From Pogostemon cablin (Eukaryota > Streptophyta > Magnoliopsida > Lamiales > Lamiaceae), in assembly GCA_023678885.1 (NCBI GenBank), contig CM042966.1, forward strand, positions 22,024,028-22,088,027: a DNA stretch of 64,000 nucleotides. The letters run 5' to 3'. Position 1 is the stretch's first letter. The number at the start of each line of letters is the position of its first letter. This document shows positions 1 to 11,159 of the stretch, piece after piece. The position numbers and the translations under genes are program-made. The notes under the pieces were generated by a model, which had not been told where the DNA came from, searched no databases, and saw only the letters and a program-made list of their open reading frames with translations.

Positions 1-256
1 ATGTGGACGTGTGTTTTTCAGCATTCCTTCACACTTTCACTCTTCATTACAACTTTAAACTTTTGATCATGTTTTACCCTTCAAAACTCAACAAAACACC
101 TTAGTAGCATCTTAATTATGCAAGATATAAAAACCATGCAATTCTATATAAAATCATGGCCACATTCTATCAAAAATGGTGTAATGTGAGACCTAAAACA
201 CGTGAAATTCCACTCTCAACACCTGACCCACTTAGACCTCTGTTCGACCAACACCT

Positions 257-1648
257 TATTGGCGTTCGATTATTTGGTTAACATGAACTGTTAGGGTTCC
301 ATGCATTTCTAATCTAGCGAAAGCAATAAGATAGAAACGTATTATCTTTCACCAGGGTATGTTGAAAAAGACGATGAATTCTCGTCGGCAGCCTGCACAG
401 ACTCACCATTTTGGGAATAACTCTCTCATCCAATCTCTGATTTGAGTGATCTACATTCCAAAATGATTCTCTCTTCAGTGGCATTCCAACAGTATATCAC
501 GCGTCCAATTTGGAGTTTCATATAATTTTAGTAAAATTGTGAAAATTGAAAAACAGCAGCAGCAAATAACCTTCCGATCTTCTGTTGTATTCCCAAGTCC
601 AATCTCGACGTCGTGTGGGCGACGATCTTCGAGATCTTCTCAATCTGCTGTTCCCTCACCCTCCTTACAGTGTTAGGCGTGAATTACTTTTCAGTTAGGG
701 TTTTCGGACAGCTGAGATGACTTATATATGAGCTACAGTAGGGACCAGGAGGAAAAATTAGAGTCGGGCCTCCATTGGGCTTAAGTATTCAAGTTTAGCC
801 CAAAATTTATGCTTAAGTCTAATAATAATAATATATACCACTAAAATATTATTACTGCACTACCGCTCTAATCCGAAAATTACATTTTGGGCTCCTTATT
901 ATGAGCCCGTTAGTCTCCCCATGTTTAAGATATATAATGTCCATTAAATAATTAAGTTACTGACAACTCATTAATTAATATCTCATCCAAAAGTAGTACC
1001 ACTCAACCTCATTATCATGCTGGAATAAATCCACCTGCAGGATTTACATGATAATCCTTATGAGCTCCTCAAGGGGACATCATCAACCTATATCGGACAC
1101 GGATTCCTTCTACAATCAACAGCACACCATAGAGACAGTACTATTTTCTAACTTACCGAGTTTATTGATTTAATTACATATAAATCTCACACATTGCTGA
1201 ATCAAAGAGATACATATTGTCTTACGTGTCGAAGTTATTGTATATGGATTAAGAGCATGAACATCCATAATAACAGAGATCAATTTCTCCTACATAGTCA
1301 GTATAAGTCGAACGATCTCAAGCGGTCCTGCTCAATACACGCAAAGCATACTAATGTGATTCTATAGTCAAGACAAACTAATATCAAATCACACTACAAC
1401 CATCCCGATAGAGAGTCCCCGTCTATCTCGATTGTGAGCATCTGTTTATACTTTATAAGAAAACTGATAATATGATCTTCTGCGTGTTGTCGCACAACAT
1501 ATTATCTATAGTATAAAGTAAATGGACTATTGCATCGACATATAAATAAATTATAAGACGCAATCATTTGATCATATGATTCTCATTTTAAATAAATTAT
1601 TATAGCATTGTTCATACTAAGGCTAGGCTTTTAGTATACAATCCAACA
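257..1648 (-). mobile_element. solo LTR of an LTR retrotransposon
   Basis: This 1392-bp segment matches, inverted, the LTR at 61716-63105 along its whole length. It is flanked on both sides by the 5-bp direct repeat CACCT (252-256 and 1649-1653), the target-site duplication. On the plus strand it runs TATTGG..CCAACA, so one terminal base of the canonical TG..CA has decayed. No internal region or second LTR adjoins it, so it most likely arose by LTR-LTR recombination. Confidence 0.88.
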
Positions 1649-2037
1649 CACCTTTGGTCGAACGGGATTCCTGGGAGCTCGTCAGATCACCAATGTCTTT
1701 TTCAATCCTTGTTCGACCAAGCCCCAAGGTCGAACGAGCGCACATGATGCTCCGGATCAGAACTTTTTACACCCCAGTGTGTGCCAGTTCATGTTTTAAC
1801 GTGAAAAGCTCGTTAGAGGTCCATTGGAAGAGTCTGCAAGTATAAAAGGATACAACACACATCCAGAAACAGATCATCCTACTCCACCTCTACAAAGGGA
1901 TCATCCCCACACCATCATTCACATCTATCCCTTCCTCCATCATTCTATCACTGTGAAAATTCATTTGTGAAATCAAGTAGGAGAACCAAGAGGATTTGAA
2001 GAGATGGAAGAGAGAAGGAATGAGATCGCTACACCAA

Positions 2038-2331
2038 GGCTATGTTCACTTTGGGTTTAGTCTTTCAGGTTTAGATTTAATAAATCTCCCCTAGATACAC
2101 CTACATATCATATTAACACTTACCCACCCCCTACAATATATTCTATTTCCTCAATTAATACTTATTTTTTTCTTTCTCTCTCCTCTTCTCTCACCTAAAT
2201 TTATACTTAATTTGACATAAAGTTTAAACATACCCTACTTATACTCAAAACAAACATAACAAATATAAAATAACACTATTCACTGGTTTATTAAATCAAC
2301 TTAAACTCAAAACAAGCATCACCTAAGAGTT
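2038..2331. mobile_element. MITE-like inverted-repeat element
   Basis: Its ends are imperfect inverted repeats: AGGCTATGTTCACTTTGGG at the left, and a right end reading CTCAAAACAAGCATCACCT. A second copy of the family starts near 19115 and finishes near 26870, split by a Helitron. No coding sequence is seen, and no clear target duplication. Confidence 0.45.
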
Positions 2332-3266
2332 TTCTTAATTCTTTTCTTCTATTGTCTGATTTTTCAGACTATGGGTAAGATCTATCCAACCCCCATGTGT
2401 GTTGATTGTAACACCATAGGCTAGAACCTTTTTTTTATTTCTAGGGTTTTGAAGGTTTTATGAATTAATTAAATTCTCTTGTGTACTCTCTGACAACACT
2501 ACTTGTGGATTTATTTCATATTTGACTGAGCTATTTAAACTCATATTAACGATCATTTTGTACAGCTTCAACTGTTATATAGAGTTTGAATATATATCTG
2601 GTTTGTAGATTGTGTGTGTTCATCACTGAACAGGGTTGCATGTTATGATTCTAAGTGAGGGGACTCCAAAACTTCATTAGAATTGTCAAATATGAATGTT
2701 TGTTAATTGAATTGATTTCGGGTTAATAAGCAGGATAAAGAGTTTTGTTTTATAATACATATAAAGGGAGATCATATCGGGTTAGAGTACTAGGTGTGCG
2801 GGAAATAATTGATATTAATATTACCTAGAAAGAGGGGTGAAATTGTATCTCTTGCTCCAAGGTGATTCACACGTATTACACACATGCTTGCTTGTGTCTA
2901 TTGAGTGAGTTTGCATGGTTTAGTGATGCGTCCTTATTCCACAAGGTAGAATCGGCCAATACACTAGAGATGAAAATTAAGTAGTAAAACTGAATTACCC
3001 TAGAGCTACCTGTTCTCCATTTTTTAAACACTTTCGTATTTTTTCAGTGCTTGTTTACTTTTAATTGTTATTTAATTTTTAGTAATTTAGTTGTTAGATA
3101 ATAATTCTAAAATCTTATTGACAATTTGTCTTAATTAATTTAGTAAATAATTAAATTGATAATATACCATTTTTTAGTTCAATATTTAATTTGGTCGCTT
3201 GCCTAAACTGCAATTGATATCCTTAATACTTAGAGATTAATTTTGCGTGCAAAGAAAACCCGTAAC

Positions 3267-6200
3267 ACTCGTCTCATTAAAAAAGTCTATTATAATACAT
3301 GTACATGTCCCAAATAAATGTATCAATACCCGTGGGTTACCCTTATCCGTTTAATATTCATTTATATATATAATAATTATTATTTTAATCCTTAAATTAA
3401 TATTTTAATAAAAATTATACTACCTTCTCCGTCCCAAAAAAAACTTCACCTTTTTGCATAATTTATGAATAATAGATACACACTGGTACTCAAGACATAC
3501 ACTCGCACTCGTTCCAATGGGGATGTTTGTATCTGGGATTAAAACCCTGGATTTGGATTTTAAAATCCACACCCAAGTTTTAAATACCACCCCTACACAT
3601 ACCTATTTACACATACCCAGGTTTTAAAGGATTTTCTTAATTTACTCGTTGTCATCTCAAACTTGCTCAGATTTATCCTTACCCGTCCCAATAACGGGGT
3701 TCAGATAGATCGGATACCGGAAGATACTCATCCTGTTATCATCCCTACTTGTACCAAACATATTCTCTATCACTATTACTTGATGAACATCAAGTCCCCA
3801 TTTCACACAATGCATTGGAGGTCTTTTCTCTTTAATTTCACATGTGGAAACACAAACAATTGTAGGAGGTTCCTCATGCACCGATCCATATGTTTCTGAT
3901 AGCTCAACATCTTATTATGGCACTGCATTTGCTATGTCATTTTTATGTTAAATCTCTTATGTTATTAATTACTATATAATTAACATATAGGAAGGATGCA
4001 AAAATTCAATCACTGCTCTTACGGTTTATTATTTTCTTTTAGGGTATAATTTTCTTCATTCTATTAAGTATCGTCCATTCAATAGTATGACACAGAAAAT
4101 ATCATACAAAAATGACACAAAAATCGGAACTTGCTATTATTATTGAGTAAAATACTTTTTAAATGAAGAATTTCATATGAAAAAATGCGACTTTAAAATC
4201 TTATCAAATTTAATTTTTTATTATTTATATTCTCAAGTTATGAAATATGAACCCAATTATATTATATAGCTAATGCATTGAGGATTGAATTGTTGAAGAA
4301 GGTGTGATTGATAAGGACTTCCTACTAACGGAAGGTAGGATATAGACAAATATGTCAGCCTTAGATACTAATTAAGGGTTAAGATTCCCTCACCAGCTCA
4401 TGGTTTTTCTTCAAAATTTGGATGATTATGACTTCTTGCCACTTTCAAATAAATGTAGATTGGAGAAGGTCATTTGGGCAATCAAGTTTTGGTGGGTACA
4501 CAAATTAAAAAATATGTAGAATGGTAACATAGAAATAAGTAATACCATGTCCTATGATTGGTTTGGTGGTGTCCTTTAGTGAGTAACCAAGTCTGCCCTC
4601 CATCCCTCTCCATGTGCATGCTCTAATATAAGCCAAAAAATATGGATTCTATAGGCGATTGCATCATATGTGCCCTCTTTTTTAATATCTCTATCAAGGC
4701 TAAGTATTCACATTTTATCAATGTTTTTCGTATTCTAAGAATGATAATAAAATCGATACAATTATAAATGATGTAATAAATCTTAAAATGGTCACACATT
4801 TTTCACGAATAAGTCCATTCCAAATTTTCTATGTTTACATGGATACTACTATATGCATATAAACAAGGGCAAGTTTGCGCAAGATCATCTCACGGGAGAT
4901 TATTTTACACTTTTTAAATTAGTTAATTATCACATTCGTTATAAAATATTAGTATAATTTTTTATTTATATTATAAATTTTTTATTATTATTTTTTATTA
5001 TAAGTATCACTTTTTATTATATTTTTTTTAATTCATCTTACATAAATCATTACGCGAGATGGTATCATACGAGTTATTTTAATAAACAATAAGTTCACTA
5101 TTTTTTGGATTGCGTGAAATTTGAATAATTAAAGTGGAGGGGCCCGATATTTTTTTAATTCAATATAGGGATAAATATTTTAAGGGCCGCAGACGTTAAT
5201 AATCGTTATAATTACCTAATAATAATTAAAAAAACAAAAACTAATTCGCATTTATACTTGGTAAATCAAACTGCTGGCAGTTTGGTGTAAGGAATCGAGA
5301 GATAATTAATAACTTATAGTATTCGAACAACACTTTGTGTAAATTTATTTTTTTAACTAATTATTCTTTTTTTCTTAATGATGATACTATTTATTTTTAA
5401 AAATTATAAATTATTCATCAAATAATTCATTTTGATCGTTGTAATTTTCATCAATTAAATACTTATATATATTAAAATATTATCACAAAATAAATTTCTA
5501 TGAGGCGATCTCACACAAATATTTGTGTTTCATACTATTATGAGTTTAACATCACATTTATTATTCACAGATAGTATTAATTTAAGTCATTTTTTATTTA
5601 TTTTTGGTATTTTGGTTTTTTTATAATAAGTAAATGATAGAGTGTGTTATGTGTATTGAAAAAGTAGAGTTGATATCATGTGCATTCGGGTGCACACGTA
5701 TTCCTTAAATATATAATTTTTTATTCAATAGTGTGTACTCCTTCAGTCTCATCCTTAGGAGTATATGTTTTATTTAATAATTATATATTTTTTTACATTC
5801 AATTTTTTATTAAAAAATTAACAGAAAATTTGCTAATAAAGTGTATATACATTTTTATTCATTAGTGTATAATATGTTTTTTTCACAAGTGTATAAATTT
5901 TTGAAAGTGGGTGCACGTTACACCGGGTGCATAGGATAATTTACCAAACAAGTAATAGAAATTTTAAAAAGTGTGTTAAAGGGATAATAAGTATGTATTT
6001 TTTCTTTTACGTGTGAAGAAAAATTGAGACGGATTAAAACAGAAATATGAAGTTGTAGTTGTGATGGAGGGACAATAGTTTTCTAAAGTCTGCAATTTAA
6101 GCCAGAGTATCACACTTGGATTTTAGATTATCTGAATTAACATGGCAGTTTGAAAAGATTAAAGTATATTGGTAACATTGATTTATACTATTGTATTAGT

Positions 6201-6600
6201 AATAAAGAAAAAAAAATCACTCATTTTCCATAAATCTCAATGATCAGTTTTATTACTTAGTATCGAAGGTTAAGACACATACCATTCCCCTTTATACTCT
6301 TTATAAGCCCACACCAACACTACTACAATTATCTGGAGTATATAATTTATTCATTACACTTCTCATAATGTATGTGCATAAAGTAAATGTTTAATAACAT
6401 ATGGCATTCTAAATAGCAAATGTTTAATAACATATAGCATTCTAAAGAGCAACAGTCGGTATTCTAAAAGGTAACACTTCATGGACACCTAAACGGATTG
6501 AATGGGAGTATCTCACATCAAAATGGATTTATATAGGAAAACAAGAATATACAAAAGAAAAGATTTTTTTTTAAAAAATGTCCAGAAAAATTAACAAGGC
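3267..6600. other. AT-rich intergenic spacer with MITE remnants
   Basis: No gene is visible. Weak repeat traces are present: a CTCCGTCCC-type MITE end near 3425, a small element near 4873-5066 with AAGATCATCTCACGGGAGAT and ACGCGAGATGGTATCATACG at its ends, and an element at about 5680-5935 bounded by GTGCATTCGGGTGCAC and GTGCACGTTACACCGGGTGC. A 35-bp direct repeat lies at 6385-6455, just downstream of the PADRE gene. Confidence 0.5.
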
Positions 6601-7107
6601 CTAAGTATGAGGTGGAGTTTCAATGATAGTCTCCAAAGCAGGTAGCCATGATCTTTGTCTTGAAAACCTCTCAACTTGATGCGATGAACTACTACTACCA
6701 CTACCAATTACTTCAAATTCCTCCACTGCCTTAGCTTCTGAGCTACTGGGGAACAGACAGAACTCTGGGAAAATCTTGGAGAAATTCAAAGCTTGTTTGA
6801 TTCCTTTGGAGGTTTTGTGAGTGAGAGAAGAGAGTTCTTCACTTGTGAGCACTGAGTAGAGCATTTCCATGGGGAGAAGGAAATAGACTTGTCCTCTGTC
6901 CAGTTCTTCCTCTGCACACATCCCTGCAATTCTTTGCCCAACTTTCAGTTGAGTGGATTCACAGAGGAATTGCCCTGGATTTTCCAGCATAACTTCTGCT
7001 GCTTTCACTGGAGCCTTTGTGTAGATCAGTAATCTTCCATCACTTGATAGTACCTTTATGTCACTGTTAGAGATGATTGAAGGAGCACACAATGCTACAT
7101 TACCCAT
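6601..7107 (-). CDS. PADRE (DUF4228) family protein
   Basis: This intact single-exon gene of 168 codons matches the plant-specific PADRE/DUF4228 family, usually 150-200 residues and often induced by pathogens, cold, salt or wounding. The protein starts MGNVALC: Gly2 is a candidate N-myristoylation site and Cys7 a candidate palmitoylation site, so membrane association is likely. A conserved-looking block follows (residues about 15-100, including GQRIAGMC and YFLLPMEML). Next is a Ser-rich disordered stretch (about residues 120-146), then the family's C-terminal RxRSWLPALETIIE-type motif near residues 150-163. A TATA box lies about 80 bp upstream. Two Stowaway MITEs and a solo LTR sit just beyond, which may have altered its promoter. 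The molecular function of the family is not established. I am confident of the family, not of a specific orthologue. Confidence 0.9.
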   Translation of the reverse strand: MGNVALCAPSIISNSDIKVLSSDGRLLIYTKAPVKAAEVMLENPGQFLCESTQLKVGQRIAGMCAEEELDRGQVYFLLPMEMLYSVLTSEELSSLTHKTSKGIKQALNFSKIFPEFCLFPSSSEAKAVEEFEVIGSGSSSSSHQVERFSRQRSWLPALETIIETPPHT

Positions 7108-7185
7108 CTTGGGGGGTGTGGGGTGGGTGGGAGGAGGAGGTTGGGAGGAGAAGAGGAAGGAGGAGAGGCTATCTGTAAATGGGAC

Positions 7186-7193
7186 TATTTATA
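7186..7193 (-). promoter_or_regulatory. TATA box of the PADRE gene
   Basis: On the minus strand it reads TATAAATA, 79 bp upstream of the ATG at 7107. This is a fitting distance for a TATA box and a leader of about 50 nt. ACACGTTT lies just upstream. Confidence 0.6.
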
Positions 7194-7386
7194 AACGTGT
7201 TATTATTGATTGTTACAACCAATTGAATCTTCTCTCTGTCACTTGTGTCTTTTATGTCTTTTTTAACTTGTGTTTGATATGGAGAATACTTGTATTATCA
7301 AAAAAAATAAAAATAGAAAAGGTAGGAAAATAAGATTAAGGGGTGTATGATTTGTAGTTGTGTTCTTTTATCATGTGTATAGTATA

Positions 7387-7585
7387 CTCCATACGTACCA
7401 CTGAAAGGTCCCTATTTTATTATATTTGGCGTCTCATTCAAAAATCCTCATTTTTCACTTTTGGTAGGTTCCTCATATGGCTCACAACTTACTACTAATA
7501 CAACTACCCACTACATATAAAATAATAATATTCCTTAATCTACACACAAAAATTAACTGATAACATTTGGACTGGACGGAGGGAG
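7387..7585. mobile_element. Stowaway-type MITE (decayed left end)
   Basis: The right end reads GGACGGAGGGAG followed by TA. The left end is TA-CTCCATACG. The interior resembles the neighbouring MITE at 7607-7819 (GGCGTCTCATTCAAAA, TACCCACTACATATAAAATAATAAT). It is a non-coding, TA-flanked element. Confidence 0.7.
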
Positions 7586-7606
7586 TATTAGATTTACAAG
7601 AATATA

Positions 7607-7819
7607 CTCCCTCCGTCCCGCCCAAATAGCATCATTTTATTATATTGGGCGTCTCATCCAAATTGCATCATTTTTCTCTTTTAGTAAAAATTGTCCACCA
7701 ATAACCCACCACTACTCATCACATCTCTCTAATACACCTACCCACTTTACATAAAATAATAATACTCCTTAATTTACGTGCAAAAAGCAATTGTACCTCT
7801 TTGCCAGGGACGGAGGGAG
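7607..7819. mobile_element. Stowaway-type MITE
   Basis: It is a 213-bp element with terminal inverted repeats CTCCCTCCGTCCC and GGGACGGAGGGAG and a TA dinucleotide on each side, as expected for Tc1/mariner-related Stowaway MITEs. It is separated from the preceding copy by only 21 bp. Confidence 0.88.
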
Positions 7820-7843
7820 TAATATTTTGTTGCAAAATGATAT

Positions 7844-9400
7844 TGATGAGCGTTTTCTCAACACACAAAATTAATCCTCAAATATAAGGATATCAATTGT
7901 AGTTTCGATAGGTGACCAAGTGATTATCGTACCCAAGAGACGGATTATTATAAGTTTTATTATGTTCTAATTTACTAAGATTATATTTGGCAAAGTGGTT
8001 TTGAATTGTTACGAAATTAAATAGCAATTAACTTAAATAGCAAATTAAATAAATAAACAAGCAATAGAAAATACGGTTGTTATCAAGTAAGAAATTAGGT
8101 AGTTCTTTGAGCATCCAGTTTTACTTAGTAATTTCCTTGCCATGCGTTATTGTCCGACTCTGCCTTGTGATTTATGGAGACATCACTAAACCATGCAAGT
8201 TCACCCTATAAATACAAGTAAACATGCGTATGACACGTTTGAGTATCCTTGGAGCAAGAGATATAATTCACCCCCCTTTCTAGGTACTATCAGTATCAAT
8301 TATTTCTCGTGCACTTAGTACTCTAACCCGATATGATCTCCCTTTATAGGTACTATGACGTTATACTCTTTATCCTACTTATTAACCCGAATAATATTTA
8401 ATTAACAAGTATCTATATAAGATAGTTCCAATAAGACTTCGGAATCCCTTCACTTAGAATTATAACATGTAATCCTGCTCAGCGGTGAACGCACTCAATC
8501 AATAACCAAGATATGCATTCAGACTCTACATAATAGTTAATGATGCACAAAACGACCGTGAGTATGAATTGAAAAGGCACAATCTTATATAAAAGAAACC
8601 ACAAGTAGTGTGGTACGGAGTTTACACATGGAAATTCAATTAACTCATAAAACTTTCATAACCCTAGAATTACCGGAGTGGTTCTAGCCCATGATTGATC
8701 TAGGAACAACCATGGTTGTTTGGTATGATCTTACTTGACGCGCCAGACGAACCTCTCTTCACGATCCCTTCGGATGATGGTAGGGTTTTGGTGGTGGATG
8801 GATGATGAATGATGTGTGTTCTTTTCTCCTGCGAAAGCTCTTCTTGTATACTAGTGGAACCTCCTTACGGGCTTAGGATGGGCTTTTGCTTGAAGCACAC
8901 GTCAAATTTGGTAAAAGACATCGGGAATTACCATAAATAGAAGCAGCGAGAATCCGTTCGACCAAGCCTGAACTGGTCGAGCAAGGCCTCCAACTCGAGC
9001 AATAGTCAAGCAAGCTCTTTGTAAGTTTTTGCACATTTTGTTCGACTTCACTCATCTGCTCGACAAAGATGATTCTGGTCGAGCAACCTCTCCAAGTCGA
9101 GCAAGCTCTCTAGACGAATCTGCGTATTCTGCTGGACTTGGCCACCTTGTTCGACCAAAGTGATAATGGTCGAACAAGGTCTTGAGGTCGAACGGACTTC
9201 GAAAATCGCTTCAAAAATCGTGTCTTCCAATTCTGAACCCCTTCTAACTGTTTTCCTGTACAAATATGCTCAAAAAACCCTTGTACCCTCCGATTCGTGA
9301 CTTTTCCATAAACGTACCGATTCGTCTCAATAAAAGACTCAATTGTGCTCAATTTTCACGCAAATCAGAGCTAAAAATACGTGAATTTACACTCTCATCA
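7844..9400 (-). mobile_element. solo LTR (copy B)
   Basis: It is a 1557-bp segment with ends TGATGA..TCATCA and a 5-bp target duplication GATAT (7839-7843 and 9401-9405). On the minus strand it starts TGATGAGAGTGTAAATTCACG. The U3-like part holds repeated GTCGAGCA/GGTCGAACA words. No primer site or internal region adjoins it. Parts of it recur inverted at 1-3266. The superfamily cannot be assigned without an internal region. Confidence 0.8.
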
Positions 9401-9421
9401 GATATATTTTAACTAATAAAA

Positions 9422-9680
9422 GTAGGCAAAAATTGTGTGAGACCAACTCATTGTAAGACGTTACATGAAAATAATATTATGATTATTTTAATTATAAAAT
9501 GTTATCATTTTCGCTATAAAATATTATCATTTTTTATTTATACAATAAATTGTTAGTAAAATAGTTTATTATACATTTATCAGTTCTCATCAAATTGAGT
9601 ATCCATTTTCATTAATAGTGTGATTGATTTTTATCTGTCCCACGTAAAGACTTTCGTATGACCTCACACAAAACTTGTCC
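9422..9680. mobile_element. small inverted-repeat element
   Basis: The left end GGCAAAAATTGTGTGAG and the right end CCTCACACAAAACTTGTCC form an imperfect inverted repeat. The interior is AT-rich with TTATCA-type words. It is a non-coding MITE candidate. Confidence 0.35.
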
Positions 9681-11159
9681 ATGTTTTAATAAATAGTGAG
9701 TTGAGAAATATAATATTGATTTGAAAAATATAATATTTTAATGTGTAATGAGTAATTCTAATCACATGTGCAATAATTAATTGTTTTGTGTAAATCTCAC
9801 CTGATAAAAGGGAAAATATAAACTTTAACTTAGAACAAACCAAAATGAAAAAAAAAACACTTAACGTGGATATTTTTATGTGGTCCACATACAACACTGA
9901 TACAGATACCTACTTTACATTAAAATATTGAAAAAAAAATTTAACTAATAGTGCAGGACTGAGGGAGTAGGTAATAATCCAAAACATATCGAAAAGAAAT
10001 CAACACGACATTTCTGCACGACTCATATACAATATAGGAAATACAGCAGTTGGGAACAATAAAGATGTGCACATAAGAACTGAGGAAATTTCGAGTTGCC
10101 TATACACTTTCAAGAATACATCCACAACAATTAACAGATATAGTGTAGACTGTACAATTCTCGACACAGACGATCTATGAATCAATCAATTAATCCACAA
10201 AAATGCTTCATTTACAGGTAAAGCAAAGGACACATCTTCCACAAAAAAAAAAAATAATAAAATGAAAGGACTGTGAAAACAAACGAAACACAGGGCCAAG
10301 GACATCAAGCCACAAGTTTTCAATATATGTCTTTAGAAAAGAAACGATGAGGTAGACCGTAGACCAACCATGATTTTACTCTGCAAGGTTAGGAAGTCGG
10401 ATAGAATGATATGCAACCATGTGGGGAAGGAAAAAATTGTACCATTCGATGGGAGCAGAAGATGACATTTACTCGGGCCGGATCACTAGAAATCACAAGA
10501 TAAAAATGGATTCAGTTTAGCGATAAAAGTATCTCGAATCAAATCCCCGAGTATAGCCTAAAGCTCAAGCAATGCATGAAATGGTGCTTCTCGAACACAT
10601 CAACTGCAGCATCACATGAATCCAGACAAACAAACACGAGAAATGCCATCACAGAGAAACCACTATGCAAGCTGCATGATATCTTCACCGAGTAGCAGCA
10701 GATACCGTTTAAACATGGACTGCAATGTTTGCAGCAGCTACAACATGATAGCCAAGGGAGGCATAAAACAACCAGATAAGGAGAAATCGCTCAATCATGT
10801 TGGTACATCTGAGAGTACGGTCCTTGTCAATATGACATTCCATTTCACTATATTAAGATCTTTCAGTAATCAGATGACTGTACTGAACATACTTCCTAGA
10901 AGTTCATTGACCCCATTTTAAAAGCTACATCCAGACAGTGGAATGAAACCAACTATTTTCAGTCTATTCATGTACTGGAATCAAAATAGTACGCACGGTA
11001 GAGTAACACACCCACCCCCACCCAAAAACAGCAATGTGAATTAGGCACAATAAAGTAGCGAAGAGTCCGGACTGGCCAGCACAAAATGGAACATTCCATT
11101 GTAGCTAATTCAAACTGTGCTGAATTTTCCAAAGGTCCCAAAACCAAGAGTATTCAGCC
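9681..11159 (-). other. spacer and probable 3' untranslated region of the LRR gene
   Basis: No credible coding exon was found. The part next to the stop codon (about 10200-11159) is less AT-rich than the spacer and free of obvious repeats, as expected for the 3' UTR of the LRR gene. The exact polyadenylation site could not be fixed. Confidence 0.4.

Larger units (their letters stand above)
1..3266 (+). mobile_element. LTR-like dispersed repeat (copy A), interrupted and running off the left edge
   Basis: The segment from about 2370 to 3266 matches, in opposite orientation, the well-bounded solo LTR at 7844-9400. Shared blocks include the stretch around the words gagatcatatcgggttagag and ttgctccaagg. 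Flanking parts (about 200-256 and 1649-2037) share its GTTCGACC/GGTCGAAC-rich character and a TATAAAAG box near 1840. It is interrupted by a solo LTR (257-1648) and a MITE (2038-2331). The right end is placed where the homology stops (..CGTAACA). The left end is outside the window or diverged. No coding sequence is visible. Confidence 0.45.

Noticed and set aside
8873..9352. Three overlapping minus-strand ORFs rich in Leu/Val/Glu
   Set aside because: They lie in the GTCGAGCA-rich part of a solo LTR and result from its repeated words.
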